Source: Promicromonospora sukumoe
GTDB taxonomy: Bacteria; Actinomycetota; Actinomycetes; Actinomycetales; Cellulomonadaceae
Direction of reading: 5' to 3'
NCBI RefSeq assembly: GCF_014137995.1
Contig: NZ_JACGWV010000002.1
Location: 1,240,001 to 1,304,000, forward strand
DNA length: 64,000 nucleotides
A program made the translations under genes and the position numbers. The notes under the pieces were generated by a model. That model saw only the letters and a list, made by a program, of their open reading frames with translations, made no database searches and was not told where the DNA came from. Below are positions 34,263 to 49,225 of this stretch, piece after piece. How positions within the stretch are numbered: the stretch's first letter is position 1; every line of letters starts with the position of its first letter.

Positions 34263-34721
34263 TCAGGAGTTGGACCAGGCCGACTCGCCTTCGGTCAGCT
34301 CGCGCACCTCGTCCGGCAGCGTCCCGCTCACGAGGTCGGCGAGGGAGACCGCCTCCAGCACCGCGCGCACGTTCGCGCGCAGCGCCACCCACACGTGCAG
34401 CAGGGGCGCGGCCACACCCTGGAACTCCAGGTCCGACGGACGGTTGCCCCGCACGAAGACGAGCGGCCCGTCCACGGCGCGCACCACGTCGGCGATGGTG
34501 ATCGAGTCGGCGGGCCGCGCCAGGCGGTACCCGCCGCCGGCGCCGCGGTGGCTGGTGACGAGGCCGTCGCGACGCAGGTCGCTCAGGATGCCCTCGAGAA
34601 AGCGGTGCGGGATGTCCTGCGCCCGGGCCAGGGCCTCGGCGCGGACAGGTCCGTCGTGGTCGGCAGCCGCCAGCTCGGCGGCTGCCCGGACGGCGTAGTC
34701 GGCTCGTGCGGAGATCCTCAT
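34263..34721 (-). CDS. Rrf2 family transcriptional regulator without cysteines
   Basis: Regulator of 152 aa from ATG at 34721, with GAGAAT 6 nt upstream. The winged helix reads MRISARADYAVRAAAELA, IPHRFLEGILSDLRRDGLVTSHRGAGGGYRLAR. There is no Cys at all, so it cannot hold the 2Fe-2S cluster of IscR or NsrR; it is more like CymR, the cysteine metabolism repressor. Its position upstream of the TSUP gene suggests control of sulfur genes. The 188-nt gap to TSUP has two TCCGACC words 24 nt apart on the minus strand that may be operator halves. Confidence 0.9.
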   Translation of the reverse strand: MRISARADYAVRAAAELAAADHDGPVRAEALARAQDIPHRFLEGILSDLRRDGLVTSHRGAGGGYRLARPADSITIADVVRAVDGPLVFVRGNRPSDLEFQGVAAPLLHVWVALRANVRAVLEAVSLADLVSGTLPDEVRELTEGESAWSNS

Positions 34722-34822
34722 GGGTCCATTCTCTCCCGGGCGCCGTATGCGGACACCAAGATTCCGCAGATTCGGGTCATGTGCCTTTATCAAGTCGTGA
34801 AAGCGGTGCTACCGTCCCATCC

Positions 34823-35233
34823 GTGCCGCACATGAGGATTCGCGACGCTGCCGCCTATCTCGGCGTCAGCGACGACACGGTGCGTCGCTGGATCGACCGC
34901 GGGCTGCTCGGCGCCCGCACGGACGAGTCCGGGCGCAAGGTCGTCGACGGCTACGAGGTCGCGATGGTGGCACGGGACCACGCGTCCCCGCCGCGGCTAC
35001 CGCCGGGGCTGCGCAGCTCGGCGCGCAACCGCTTCGTCGGCCTCGTCACCGAGATCCGGTCCGACGCCGTGATGTCGCAGGTGGAGCTGCAGTGCGGCCC
35101 GTTCCGGGTGGTGTCGCTGATGAGCAGCGAGGCCGTGCGCGACCTCGGGCTGGAGCCAGGGTCGGTGGCGGTGGCAGTGATCAAGTCGACGAACGTCGTG
35201 ATCGAGACCGAGGACCAGAGGGGTTCCGCATGA
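34823..35233 (+). CDS. HTH-TOBE molybdate-responsive regulator
   Basis: Small regulator of 136 aa from GTG at 34823 (TACCGT 7 nt upstream; an ATG at 34832 is also possible). The N-terminus MRIRDAAAYLGVSDDTVRRWIDRGLL is an excisionase/MerR-type helix-turn-helix; residues about 68-132 form one TOBE/Mop domain (SARNRFVGLVTEI, VELQCGPFRVVSLMSSEAV, VAVIKSTNVVI) expected to bind molybdate or tungstate. It is co-translated with modA (ATGA) and probably controls modABC in place of a classical ModE. Confidence 0.9.
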   Translation: MPHMRIRDAAAYLGVSDDTVRRWIDRGLLGARTDESGRKVVDGYEVAMVARDHASPPRLPPGLRSSARNRFVGLVTEIRSDAVMSQVELQCGPFRVVSLMSSEAVRDLGLEPGSVAVAVIKSTNVVIETEDQRGSA

Positions 35234-36033
35234 ACAGGAAGACAGGGCTGAGGACTCTCGTGCCGGCCGTGGCCGCAGGGCTGCTCGTGGCAGGCACGCT
35301 GACGGCGTGCGGAGGTTCGGCCGGGGCCGGGTCGGAGGCGACCGGGGACGGGGACGCCGCGCCGGAGACGCTCACCGTCTTCGCCGCCGCGTCGCTGACC
35401 AGCACGTTCGAGCAGATCGCCGAGGACTTCGAGGCGGCGCACGAGGGGGTCGAGGTGGAACTGTCGTTCGCCGGGTCCTCCGACCTGGTCGCCCAGATCC
35501 AGCAGGGCGCCCCGGCGGACGTGTTCGCCTCGGCCGACACGGCGAACATGGACAAGCTCGTCACGGACGACCTGCTCGCGGGCGCCCCGACCGACTTCGC
35601 GTCGAACACCCTGATGATCGCGGTCCCGCCGGGCAACCCGGCGGGCGTCGCCTCGCTCGCCGACCTGGCCGGCGACCTGAACCTGGTGGTCTGCGCGCCC
35701 GAGGTGCCGTGCGGGGCGGCGACCGAGCGCGTCGAGACGGCCGCCGACCTCAGCTTCTCCCCCGTGAGCGAGGAGCAGAGCGTCACCGACGTGCTGAACA
35801 AGGTGATCACCGGCGAGGCGGACGCGGGCCTGGTCTACGTCACCGACGTCCGCGGTGCGGGTGACGACGTCGAGGGCATCGAGTTCCCCGAGTCGCAGGA
35901 CGCCGTCAACGTGTATCCCATCGCCTCCCTCGGCGAGAGCGAGCACCCCGAGCTCGCGCAGGAGTTCGTCGACGCCGTGCTCGGCGCGGACGGGCAGGCC
36001 GTGCTGGCCGACGCGGGCTTCGCGGCCCCGTGA
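35230..36033 (+). CDS. modA: Molybdate-binding lipoprotein ModA
   Basis: Periplasmic-type binding protein of 267 aa, lipidated at the Cys of lipobox LTAC (about residue 26). [40 protein letters not shown] and [11 protein letters not shown] are ModA signatures, with the Ser/Ala residues of the oxyanion pocket in the first two. ATG at 35230 overlaps the regulator's stop. It captures molybdate for the ModB/ModC importer. Confidence 0.96.
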   Translation: MNRKTGLRTLVPAVAAGLLVAGTLTACGGSAGAGSEATGDGDAAPETLTVFAAASLTSTFEQIAEDFEAAHEGVEVELSFAGSSDLVAQIQQGAPADVFASADTANMDKLVTDDLLAGAPTDFASNTLMIAVPPGNPAGVASLADLAGDLNLVVCAPEVPCGAATERVETAADLSFSPVSEEQSVTDVLNKVITGEADAGLVYVTDVRGAGDDVEGIEFPESQDAVNVYPIASLGESEHPELAQEFVDAVLGADGQAVLADAGFAAP

Positions 36034-36797
36034 TCCCCCGCTGGGTCGCCGTCGTCGCGGCGGTGGGCGCACTCCTGGTGGTGCTCCCCCTCGCGGCGAT
36101 GGCGGCCCGCGTGGACTGGGCCAACTTCTGGACCCTGATCACGAGCGAGTCGTCGGTCGCGGCCCTGCTCCTGAGCCTGCGGACCTCCACGGTGAGCACC
36201 CTGCTGTGCCTGGTGCTGGGCGTGCCGCTGGCGCTCGTGCTGGCGCGCGCCCGCTTCGTGGGGCGCGACCTGCTGCGGTCGCTGGTCCTGATCCCCCTGG
36301 TCCTGCCGCCCGTCGTCGGCGGCATCGCGCTGCTGTACACGTTCGGCCGGCGCGGGCTCCTCGGCGAGTCGCTCGAGGTGGCCGGCATCCAGATCGCCTT
36401 CTCCACCACCGCCGTCGTGCTGGCGCAGACCTTCGTGGCCCTGCCGTTCCTCGTGATCAGCCTGGAGGGCGCCGTCCGCACGGCCGGTACCCGGTACGAC
36501 GTTGTCGCGGCGACGCTCGGCGCCCGGCCCACCACGGTCCTGTTCCGGGTGACCCTGCCGCTGGTCTGGCCGGGCCTGCTGTCCGGCACCGTCCTGTCCT
36601 TCGCCCGGTGCCTGGGCGAGTTCGGCGCGACCATCACGTTCGCGGGGAGCCTGCAGGGCGTCACGCGCACGCTGCCGCTGGAGATCTACCTGCAGCGCGA
36701 GACCGACCCCGACGCCGCCGTCGCGCTGTCGTTCGTGCTGGTCGCGGTGGCGGTGCTCGTGATCGGCCTGACGCGACGCAGCCGGAGCGCCCTGTGA
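36030..36797 (+). CDS. modB: Molybdate ABC transporter permease ModB
   Basis: Membrane protein of 255 aa with five or six segments. Start GTG at 36030 overlaps the modA stop (GTGA). The EAA loop is [27 protein letters not shown], and [17 protein letters not shown] is the ModB hallmark. Its stop overlaps modC, again as GTGA. Confidence 0.97.
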   Translation: MIPRWVAVVAAVGALLVVLPLAAMAARVDWANFWTLITSESSVAALLLSLRTSTVSTLLCLVLGVPLALVLARARFVGRDLLRSLVLIPLVLPPVVGGIALLYTFGRRGLLGESLEVAGIQIAFSTTAVVLAQTFVALPFLVISLEGAVRTAGTRYDVVAATLGARPTTVLFRVTLPLVWPGLLSGTVLSFARCLGEFGATITFAGSLQGVTRTLPLEIYLQRETDPDAAVALSFVLVAVAVLVIGLTRRSRSAL

Positions 36798-37876
36798 GCC
36801 TCTCCCTCTCCGCGCACCTGCCCGAGCGCGACGTCCGGATCGACCTGGAGGTCGCCGACGGCGAGACGGTCGCCCTGCTCGGCCCGAACGGCGCCGGGAA
36901 GTCCACGCTGCTGGCCGTCGCGGCGGGCCTGCTGCGCCCGCGCGACGGCCGGGTGACCCTCGACGACCGCACGCTCACCCACGTCGAGGCGGGCAGGACC
37001 CGGACCTGGGTGCCGCCGCACGCCCGGCAGGTGGCCCTGCTCGCGCAGGACCCGCTGCTCTTCCCGCACCTCTCGGTGCGGCACAACATCGCGTTCGGCC
37101 CTCGCTCCCGCGGCGTCCCGCAGCGGACGGCGGCCGCGGAGGCGGACCGCTGGCTCGACCGGATCGGCCTGCCCGACCTCGGCGGGCGTCGCCCCGCGGC
37201 CGTCTCGGGCGGGCAGGCCCAGCGGGTCGCGGTCGCCCGCGCGCTCGCCGCGGAGCCGCGACTGCTGCTGCTCGACGAGCCCATGGCCGCGCTCGACGTC
37301 GACGTCACGCCCGCCCTGCGGCACCTGCTGCGCGAGGTCCTCGCCGAGCGGACCGTCGTCATCGCCACGCACGACGTGCTGGACGCGCTCCTGCTCGCCG
37401 ACCGCGTCGTCGTGCTCGACGGCGGCCGCGTCGTCGAGCAGGGCCCGACGCGCGAGGTGCTGTCCCGGCCCAGGAGCGCCTTCGCGGCCAGGATCGCGGG
37501 CCTGAACATCGCGTCGGGCACCTGGTCCGCCGACGACGACGCCGTCCGCACCACCGCAGGCGACCTGGTCCACGGCCGCCTGCACGACGACGGCGGGGGC
37601 GCCGACCGCGTGGTGCCCACGACCGGGACCCCGATGGTCGCCGCGTTCCGGCCGTCGGCGGTCTCGGTGTTCCCCGCGCGCGCCACGGGCTCCCCGCGCA
37701 ACTCGTGGCCGGTGACGGTCACGGCGCTCGAACCCCAGGGCGACCTCGTCCGGGTGCGGGCCGGCCGCCTGAGCGCGGACATCACGCCCCAGGCCGCCGC
37801 CGACCTCGCGATCACGCCGGGTGACCCGGTGTGGTTCACCGTCAAGGCGACCGAGGTCGACCTGTACCCGGCGTGA
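36794..37876 (+). CDS. modC: Molybdate ABC transporter ATP-binding protein ModC
   Basis: ATPase of 360 aa from GTG at 36794. Walker [11 protein letters not shown]-loop [14 protein letters not shown], signature VSGGQAQR, Walker [13 protein letters not shown] and switch [15 protein letters not shown] are in order. The C-terminal 100 residues hold a TOBE domain ([25 protein letters not shown]) that senses molybdate. It completes the modABC operon with the HTH-TOBE regulator. Confidence 0.97.
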   Translation: MSLSLSAHLPERDVRIDLEVADGETVALLGPNGAGKSTLLAVAAGLLRPRDGRVTLDDRTLTHVEAGRTRTWVPPHARQVALLAQDPLLFPHLSVRHNIAFGPRSRGVPQRTAAAEADRWLDRIGLPDLGGRRPAAVSGGQAQRVAVARALAAEPRLLLLDEPMAALDVDVTPALRHLLREVLAERTVVIATHDVLDALLLADRVVVLDGGRVVEQGPTREVLSRPRSAFAARIAGLNIASGTWSADDDAVRTTAGDLVHGRLHDDGGGADRVVPTTGTPMVAAFRPSAVSVFPARATGSPRNSWPVTVTALEPQGDLVRVRAGRLSADITPQAAADLAITPGDPVWFTVKATEVDLYPA

Positions 37877-37907
37877 TCCTCGTGGCGGCGGCGGGCCGGG
37901 CCCACCG

Positions 37908-39164
37908 TCAGGCCAGGATCTGCCCCACGTGCCGGGCCGACGCCGCGAACGAGCCCGTGAGCGGGAGCTCCGGCAGGATCACGGCCTGTGCCGCGTGGTA
38001 GACGTCGGGCTTGCCGACCCAGGTGACCCCGGACGGGCGGTTCTCGGTGTCGAGCTCGTGGTGCCACGAGCCGTGCTCGGTGTCGACCAGGTTCTCGCGG
38101 ATCCAGGCCCACCACTCGCGCTCGAGCTCGACGTAGCGGAGGTCCCCGGTGGCACGGGCCAGCACGTTGGCCGTGGCCACGCCCTCGGCGGCGACCCAGT
38201 GGAACCGGCGGGGTTCGACCGGCGTGCCGGACCAGTCCGTCGTGTAGACGAAGCCACCGCCGTCGGTGTCCCAGCCGTCGGCGACAGCGCTGTCGAAGAG
38301 CGCGGCGGCAGCCGCGGTCCGCTGACCTGGCGTACCCGCCTCGGCGTCGATCTGCAGCAGCAGCCGGGCCCACTCCAGCCCGTGGCCGGGCGTGGCGCCG
38401 TACGGCTTGAACTGGTCGCGCGGGCGGTCCGCGTTGTACTCGAGCTGCGGCTCCCAGCTCGCGTCGAAGTGCTCGGGAATCCGCCACTCGTTGGCTTCGG
38501 CCCATGCCACGACCTGGTCGCCGATCGCCGAGGCGCGCTCCAGCCACTTCGGGTCCCCGGTCGCGGCGTGTGCGGCGAGCAGTGCCTCGACGGAGTGCAT
38601 GTTCGCGTTCACGCCCCGGTAGTCCGACGTCGACGACCAGTCGCGCGACCGCTCGTCGAGGTGCAGGTTCCGCTCCGGCTCCCAGAAACGCGCGTCGAGC
38701 ACGTCGAGCGCCTCCGTGAGCAGCTCGGCCGCGCCGGCGATCCCGGCCACCTTGCCGGTCGAGCTCGCGAGCACCACGAACGCGTGCGCGTAAGCCTCCT
38801 TGGTCCCCACCAGCTCGTCGCCCTCACCCCGGGCGGCCAGCCAGCCGCCGAACTCCGCGTCGGCCAGCACCTCGCGGAGCCCCGTGATCGCGCGCTCGGC
38901 GTACTCCCCGGCTCCGCTCACCCCGAGCAGGTGCCCGACGGCGAAGGTGTGCGCCATCCGCGCCGTGATCCAGGTCTCCACCGGGTGCGAGGTGTCCGGG
39001 TGGCCCTCGTCGTCGAGCCACTGGGCGGCGCCGTCGGTACGAATCGAGGCCTCGGCGAAACGCAGCAGCGACACGAAATGTTCGCGACGCCATGCCGCGT
39101 CGGCGCTGCTTGCGGGCTGGGTGCTGGTGGAGCCCGCGGCAGTGCGGGTGGTGTCTGCGTTCAC
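37908..39164 (-). CDS. AGE-family epimerase/isomerase
   Basis: Protein of 418 aa from GTG at 39164 with TATCGT 6 nt upstream. An (alpha/alpha)6 barrel is suggested by repeated motifs such as KEAYAHAFVVLASS, YRGVNANMHSVEALLAAH, ATPGHGLEWARLLLQI and WVAAEGVATANVLARAT. The conserved His residues in NMHS, PGHGLEW and HWVAAEG are those used for proton transfer in mannose isomerase, YihS and N-acylglucosamine 2-epimerase. An aldose-ketose isomerase acting on mannose or a related sugar is the likely role. It lies just downstream of the rrn operon terminator. Confidence 0.9.
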   Translation of the reverse strand: MNADTTRTAAGSTSTQPASSADAAWRREHFVSLLRFAEASIRTDGAAQWLDDEGHPDTSHPVETWITARMAHTFAVGHLLGVSGAGEYAERAITGLREVLADAEFGGWLAARGEGDELVGTKEAYAHAFVVLASSTGKVAGIAGAAELLTEALDVLDARFWEPERNLHLDERSRDWSSTSDYRGVNANMHSVEALLAAHAATGDPKWLERASAIGDQVVAWAEANEWRIPEHFDASWEPQLEYNADRPRDQFKPYGATPGHGLEWARLLLQIDAEAGTPGQRTAAAAALFDSAVADGWDTDGGGFVYTTDWSGTPVEPRRFHWVAAEGVATANVLARATGDLRYVELEREWWAWIRENLVDTEHGSWHHELDTENRPSGVTWVGKPDVYHAAQAVILPELPLTGSFAASARHVGQILA

Positions 39165-39312
39165 ACCGCCACGATAGCCGCGGGCGCTGTGCGGCCGGCA
39201 ACTTGCCTGAGGGCCGGACGGGGTACGTCGCGGCCGCGAACCCGGCGGGGCGGCGCAGGGCTTTCGGGCATGCAGGGTCTTCAGGCGTGCAGAGCGTTCT
39301 TGGGTATGCAGA

Positions 39313-39360
39313 AGGGGGTGGGGTGTCTCCGACCATTTCTGGTCGGGCACCCCACCCCCT
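39313..39360 (-). terminator. rrn operon terminator
   Basis: AGGGGGTGGGGTG pairs with CACCCCACCCCCT, and an inner stem CCGACC/GGTCGG forms around ATTTCT. It starts about 12 nt after the 5S 3' end on the minus strand. Confidence 0.85.
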
Positions 39361-39372
39361 GCTGGGAATGGT

Positions 39373-39490
39373 TGTCCGGCGGCGTCCTACTCTCCCACCC
39401 CGTCACCAGGGCAGTACCATCGGCGCTGTAGGGCTAAGCTTCCGGGTTCGGAATGGGACCGGGCGTTTCCCCCACGCTATGACCACCGTA
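39373..39490 (-). rRNA. rrf: 5S ribosomal RNA
   Basis: Minus-strand sequence contains GGTCATAGCGTGGGGGAAAC, CCCGGTCCCATTCCGAACCC and GGTACTGCCC, the conserved 5S helices, ending near GAGAGTAGGACGCCGCCGG. Ends are approximate to a few bases. It is the last gene of the 16S-23S-5S operon. Confidence 0.95.
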
Positions 39491-39585
39491 ACTCTATCGA
39501 GAACCAGGCAACCCCTGCCTCAAGCCACCCGCCGGCGATGAAGCCAGTAGTGGTTGAGGGGGTTGGTGCCCGTGACTCGGGAACC

Positions 39586-39600
39586 GCATAGTGGACGCGA
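39586..39600 (-). other. Right half of the 23S processing stem
   Basis: GCATAGTGGACGCGA here is the perfect complement of TCGCGTCCACTATGC at 42886-42900 on the other side of the 23S gene. Pairing extends with a mismatch to about 21 bp, the expected RNase III substrate around pre-23S. Confidence 0.8.
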
Positions 39601-39639
39601 CACGCAATGAACTTAATTTTTAGCTCGTGTGAGTGTGGT

Positions 39640-44820
<5,181 letters not shown>

Positions 44821-44988
44821 AGAGAAACATCCACACCCACCAGGTGGGTGCGAACAATGATACTGGCCAGACCAAAACCAAACTGGTTTCAATCCGATCC
44901 AAAAAACGACCCCCACCATCCCCGCCCATCACCGAATGGTGATGCGACCTGAAACGCTGAGAGTCAAATGATTGGCATTGACTATCAA

Positions 44989-45013
44989 GCACACTGTTGA
45001 GTTCTCAAACAAC
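44989..45013 (-). promoter_or_regulatory. rrn leader boxA-type element
   Basis: GTTGTTTGAGAACTCAACAG followed by TGTGC on the minus strand, about 170 nt before the 16S 5' end. It contains the boxA-like TTTGAGAACT and a short stem (TTGAG/CTCAA), as in actinobacterial rrn leaders. Confidence 0.7.
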
Positions 45014-45485
45014 CGACGCACACCGTCAGAGTCACGATTCCTACTGTTTCGCTTCCCTGTCCGGGGCAGTGACTTAAACTTACCAGGCCCTTTCGGACTT
45101 TTCCAAATCCCCGCCGGCCGCAGTGGCCGAGAGAATTCTTCGAGCAACCGAAGGAATTCTGATCCCATTTTTCGCCGACCATTCAAAGTCAGAAACCTTG
45201 ATGATCTGCAGAGGAAGGGAACCATCCGAAGTGGACCGCAGTGCGAACCGCGTCATCCTCGTTCGGAGGCAACCTCTGTAACTTACCCTACCACGCTCCC
45301 CGGCGCAAGCATCCTGGTCAGAAACGATCAGAACCGAAGCAACGGGGCGCCTGTCCGGCAAGCCCCACCCAGATCCGAAGCGCACGAAGCCACCTACAAG
45401 ATCTGGAGTGGTTTCCGCCCCGGGACCGGCCAGTCACGCCCTAAGCGCTTCCTGTCCGTGTCTCCCTGTCGGGCGAACAACGAGA

Positions 45486-45514
45486 ACATTACGTCAGCCT
45501 GCAGGACCCGTCAA
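45486..45514 (-). promoter_or_regulatory. Canonical rrn promoter
   Basis: On the minus strand TTGACG (45509-45514), a 17-nt spacer, then TAATGT (45486-45491). It lies about 670 nt upstream of 16S and is the best sigma-70-type promoter in the window. Confidence 0.8.
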
Positions 45515-45777
45515 AGCCACGGCGAGTGACGGCCGACACAGAAGCGCTGTTCACCGGGTGTTTTTCCAAGAGGGCATCAGGTCCGCACGCGCCGGAGCCA
45601 TGTCAGACAGGCTCAGCGGCCCCCGTCCGGGGCTCGTAGCCCGGGCGTAGACCAAGAACCCTCCCGGTCAGCCATGTCTACGTAATCTTTGGTTCAGATT
45701 TCGCCATCCACCCACGGGAGGATGCGGGGCGCCCGGCGCGGCCGAGCCGCGCCGCGGGAATCCGCGGGCGCCGGCCC

Positions 45778-46458
45778 CTAGCCCAGGCGGAGCCCGAGCA
45801 GTTCCTCGAGCTCCCCGTGCGTGATCCCGTACGTCTCGACGACCCGTGCGTCCCCGCCGCCCGGCACTCCGGGCCCGACGTCGATCACCGCGACGTCGCT
45901 GTAGATCCGGGACACGCAGCCCACCCCGGTGAGCGGCAGTGTGCACTCGGGCACCAGCTTGGGCCGGCCGTCCTTGGTCAGGAGCGTCATCATGACGACG
46001 CTGCGCCGCGCGCCCACCGCCAGGTCCATCGCCCCGCCCACCGCGGGCACCGCTCCGGGTCGGCCGGTGGACCAGTTGGCCAGGTCCCCCGCCGTCGACA
46101 CCTGGAACGCCCCCAGCACGCAGACGTCGATGTGACCGCCGCGCATCATGGCGAACGAGTCGGCCTGGTGGAAGTACGACGCACCGGGCAGCTCGGTCAC
46201 CGGGATCTTGCCCGCGTTGATGAGCTCGGGGTCGGCGTCGGCCGGCTCGGGCGACGGGCCCATCCCGAGCAGCCCGTTCTCCGTGTGCAGCGTGATGCCC
46301 GAGTCACCGGGCAGGTGGTCGGCCACGAGCGTCGGCAGACCTATGCCCAGGTTCACGTAGGAGCCCGGCTCGATGTCGGCGGCAACGCGCGCCGCGAGCT
46401 CCGCCTTGGACAGGGGGGACCCGCTCCGCGGCCCGGACGGGATCGTCTCGGCGCTCAT
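45778..46458 (-). CDS. CoA-transferase subunit B (3-oxoadipate/3-oxoacid type)
   Basis: Beta subunit, 226 aa. The active-site Glu is Glu60 in [10 protein letters not shown], which forms the glutamyl-CoA thioester. Other motifs: [24 protein letters not shown] and [11 protein letters not shown] at 46458 overlaps the stop of subunit A (ATGA). With thiolase and IclR upstream it resembles pcaIJF of the beta-ketoadipate pathway, transferring CoA from succinyl-CoA to 3-oxoadipate; acetoacetate is the other possible acceptor. Confidence 0.93.
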   Translation of the reverse strand: MSAETIPSGPRSGSPLSKAELAARVAADIEPGSYVNLGIGLPTLVADHLPGDSGITLHTENGLLGMGPSPEPADADPELINAGKIPVTELPGASYFHQADSFAMMRGGHIDVCVLGAFQVSTAGDLANWSTGRPGAVPAVGGAMDLAVGARRSVVMMTLLTKDGRPKLVPECTLPLTGVGCVSRIYSDVAVIDVGPGVPGGGDARVVETYGITHGELEELLGLRLG

Positions 46459-47168
46459 GCGTCCGCACCCCGGGCTCCGGACGGCGCTCCGGCCAACGTG
46501 GTCACGCTGTCGAGCGCCACGACGGCGTCGACATATATACCGGGGGTGACCACGGTCTCGGGATCGATCGACCCGGTCGGCACGACCTCACTTACCTGCG
46601 CCACCGTCCGGCGCGCCGCCGTGGCCATCACGGGGCCGAAGTTCCGGGCAGTCCTGCGATAGACGAGGTTGCCGGCGCCGTCGGCCCGGAAGGCCTTGAC
46701 CAGGGCGACGTCGGCGCGCAGCGGCGACTCCAGGACCATCGGGACGCCGTCGACCACGCGGGTCTCCTTGCCCTCGGCGAGGGGTGTGCCGAAGCCGGTC
46801 GGTGTGAAGAAGCCGCCCAGGCCGGCCCCGGCGGCACGGATGCGCTCGGCCAGGTTGCCCTGCGGCACCAGCTCGAGCTCGATCTCGCCCGCGCGGTACG
46901 CGGCGTCGAAGTGCCACGAGTCCACCTGACGGGGGAACGAGCACACGATCTTCCGTACGCGGCGTTCGAGGATCAGCCGGGCGAGCGCGTCCTCGCCGTT
47001 GCCCGCGTTGTTGGAGACGACGACGAGGTCGCCGGCGCCCTGCTCCAGGAGCGCCTCGATCAGTTCGACGGGCTGACCCGCCGGACCGAAGCCGCCGATC
47101 ATCACCGTGGCGCCGTCGGCGATGTCGCCCACCGCCTCCCGCGCGGTCCGCGCGACCTGGACGCTCAT
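46455..47168 (-). CDS. CoA-transferase subunit A (3-oxoadipate/3-oxoacid type)
   Basis: Alpha subunit, 237 aa from ATG at 47168, overlapping the thiolase stop (ATGA). Motifs include [66 protein letters not shown]. Together with subunit B it forms the heterotetramer. Operon order is thiolase, A, B. Confidence 0.94.
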   Translation of the reverse strand: MSVQVARTAREAVGDIADGATVMIGGFGPAGQPVELIEALLEQGAGDLVVVSNNAGNGEDALARLILERRVRKIVCSFPRQVDSWHFDAAYRAGEIELELVPQGNLAERIRAAGAGLGGFFTPTGFGTPLAEGKETRVVDGVPMVLESPLRADVALVKAFRADGAGNLVYRRTARNFGPVMATAARRTVAQVSEVVPTGSIDPETVVTPGIYVDAVVALDSVTTLAGAPSGARGADA

Positions 47169-48358
47169 GCGGCAGCCCGCACGTTCTCCAGGACGACGGC
47201 CACACCCTGACCGACGCCGATGCAGATCGCGGCCACCCCCCAGCGCTGCCGCTCGGCGACCAGCCGGCGGGCGAGCGTGCCGAGGATGCGCGTGCCCGAG
47301 GCGCCGAGCGGGTGCCCGAGCGCCGTCGCGCCGCCCCACGCATTCACGATCTCCGGGTCGACGTCCCACGCGTCGACACAGACGAGCGACTGCGCCGCGA
47401 ACGCCTCGTTGAGCTCGACGGCGCCGACGTCGGACCAGCCGATGCCGCTCTTCGCCAGCGCGCGCTCGACGGCCTCGACCGGTGCGTAGCCGAAGTACTG
47501 CGGCTCGTTCGCGACCGACGCGCGGCCCGCGATCCGGGCGAGGGGCTCCAGGCCGGTGAAGTCCGCCGCGGACTCCGACCCGATCAGCGCGGCGCTGGCG
47601 CCGTCCGTCAGCGGGGAGGCGTTGCCCGCGGTGATGGTGCCGCCGTCCGTCCGGAACGAGGGCTTCAGCGCGGCCAGCTTGTCCAGCGTGCCGTCGGGGC
47701 GCACGGGCTCGTCGCGGAACAGGTCGGCGTCCGGGTACGCGGTGACCAGGTCGTCGTAGCGGCCGGCCTCCCACGCTTCGTGGGCGAGCCGGTGGCTGCG
47801 CAGCGCGAACTCGTCCTGGCGTTCGCGCGTGACGCCGTACTTCTCGCGCAACCGCTCGGTCGCCTCGCCGAGGGAGACCGTCCAGTCCGGCCGCATCCGC
47901 TTGTTCACCAGGCGCCAGCCCAGGGTGGTGGAGACCAGCTCGGCGCCACCCGCGGGGTAGGCGCGCTCGGGCTTGGGCAGCACCCACGGCGCACGGCTCA
48001 TGGACTCGACGCCGCCCGCGACGACGACGTCGGCGTCGCCGGTCTCCACCGCCCGGGCCGCCTGCACGACGGCGTCCAGCGACGACCCGCACAACCGGTT
48101 CACCGTCACCCCCGGGACGGAGAGCGGCAGGCCGGCCAGCAGCACCGCCATCCGGGCCACGTTCCGGTTCTCCTCGCCGGCGCCGTTCGCGTTGCCGAGG
48201 ATCACGTCGTCGACCCGGGCCGGGTCCAGCGCGGGCGCTCGACGCACCTGCTCACCGACGACGAAGGCCGCCAGGTCGTCCGGCCGCACCCCGGCGAGCG
48301 CGCCGCCGTAGCGTCCGAACGGTGTTCGCACGGCGTCGTAGACGAATGCCTGTCCCAT
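47165..48358 (-). CDS. Thiolase (acetyl-CoA C-acyltransferase, possibly 3-oxoadipyl-CoA thiolase)
   Basis: Enzyme of 397 aa from ATG at 48358 with AGAGGTG 9 nt upstream. Nucleophile Cys90 in VNRLCGSSLDAV, then ELNEAFAAQ, GGATALGHPLGASGTRI (His) and CIGVGQGVA (second Cys). It cleaves or condenses 3-oxoacyl-CoA. GENRNVARMAVLLAGLP and the operon with CoA-transferase and IclR favour 3-oxoadipyl-CoA thiolase (PcaF), but substrate specificity is not certain. Confidence 0.94.
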   Translation of the reverse strand: MGQAFVYDAVRTPFGRYGGALAGVRPDDLAAFVVGEQVRRAPALDPARVDDVILGNANGAGEENRNVARMAVLLAGLPLSVPGVTVNRLCGSSLDAVVQAARAVETGDADVVVAGGVESMSRAPWVLPKPERAYPAGGAELVSTTLGWRLVNKRMRPDWTVSLGEATERLREKYGVTRERQDEFALRSHRLAHEAWEAGRYDDLVTAYPDADLFRDEPVRPDGTLDKLAALKPSFRTDGGTITAGNASPLTDGASAALIGSESAADFTGLEPLARIAGRASVANEPQYFGYAPVEAVERALAKSGIGWSDVGAVELNEAFAAQSLVCVDAWDVDPEIVNAWGGATALGHPLGASGTRILGTLARRLVAERQRWGVAAICIGVGQGVAVVLENVRAAA

Positions 48359-48430
48359 CGATCCACACCTCTGCCCGTTCGCAGTGCGCACACAAGTTCC
48401 GTATGCGTACGCTCACGGTAACAGCCGGGC

Positions 48431-49225
48431 TCAGGCGCGGGTACGGGCCAGGTCCGCCTCGATGTCGCCGGCCGCGCGCAGCAGCGCAGGGAGGAACTCG
48501 GCCACCAGGTCGTCGACCGCCCCGCGGCGCACCGGAGCGGAGACGTTGACCGCGCCCACGACGCGACCCGTCCGGTCGCGCAGGGGTGCCGCGAGGGAAC
48601 GGAGGCCCTCCTCCAGCTCCTGGTCGACGAGCGCCCAGCCCTGGCCCTGCACCCGGACCAGCTCCGCACGGAGCAGGTCGCGGTCGACGATGGTGTGCGG
48701 GGTGAGCGGCTCCAGGGCCACGGCGCCCAGGAAGTCGTCGCGGTCCCCGTGGGGCAGGTGGGCCAGGACGGCGCGGCCCATCGAGGTGGCCCACGCCGGG
48801 AACCGCGTGCCCACCTGGATCGCCGCCGACATGATCCGGTGCGTCGCGACCCGGGCCACGTAGACGATCTCGGCGCCGTCGAGCACCGCGACGGACGACG
48901 ACTCGCCGACGTCCTCGGCGAGCCGCTCCAGGTGGGGCTGCGCCACCTCCGGCAGCGAGAGGCTGGACAGGTAGGCATACCCGAGCTCGAGCACCTGGGG
49001 ACGCAGCGCGAACACGCGTCCGTCAGTCACGACGTAGCCGAGCTCGACCAGGGTGTGCAGGAAGCGTCGGGCCGACGCGCGGCTCAGCCCGGCCTCGCGC
49101 GCGACCTCGCTCAGGGCCATCCGGGCCCGGTCCGGGCCGAACGCCCGGATCACCGCCAGCCCTCGCTCCAGGGACTGCACGAACTCACCCGACCGGGTGC
49201 CGGCGTCCTGCACGGTCTCGCTCAT
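48431..49225 (-). CDS. IclR-family transcriptional regulator (PcaR-like)
   Basis: Regulator of 264 aa from ATG at 49225, with AAGGGAA about 7 nt upstream. The N-terminal winged helix: VQSLERGLAVIRAFGPDRARMALSEVAREAGLSRASARRFLHTLVELGYV. The C-terminal effector domain ends near ADLARTRA (SMGRAVLAHLP, GVNVS-like VGAVNVSAPV). It lies 72 nt upstream of the thiolase gene on the same strand and probably controls the thiolase/CoA-transferase operon in response to an aromatic pathway intermediate. Confidence 0.92.
   Translation of the reverse strand: MSETVQDAGTRSGEFVQSLERGLAVIRAFGPDRARMALSEVAREAGLSRASARRFLHTLVELGYVVTDGRVFALRPQVLELGYAYLSSLSLPEVAQPHLERLAEDVGESSSVAVLDGAEIVYVARVATHRIMSAAIQVGTRFPAWATSMGRAVLAHLPHGDRDDFLGAVALEPLTPHTIVDRDLLRAELVRVQGQGWALVDQELEEGLRSLAAPLRDRTGRVVGAVNVSAPVRRGAVDDLVAEFLPALLRAAGDIEADLARTRA

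Larger units (their letters stand above)
44821..45777 (-). other. rrn leader and promoter region, no protein gene
   Basis: About 950 nt between 16S and the CoA-transferase genes with lower GC than its surroundings and no convincing open reading frame. It holds a leader antitermination-like element (44989-45013), one canonical promoter (45486-45514) and probably further upstream promoters, for example around the -10-like TAGGGT near 45286-45291. Confidence 0.75.
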
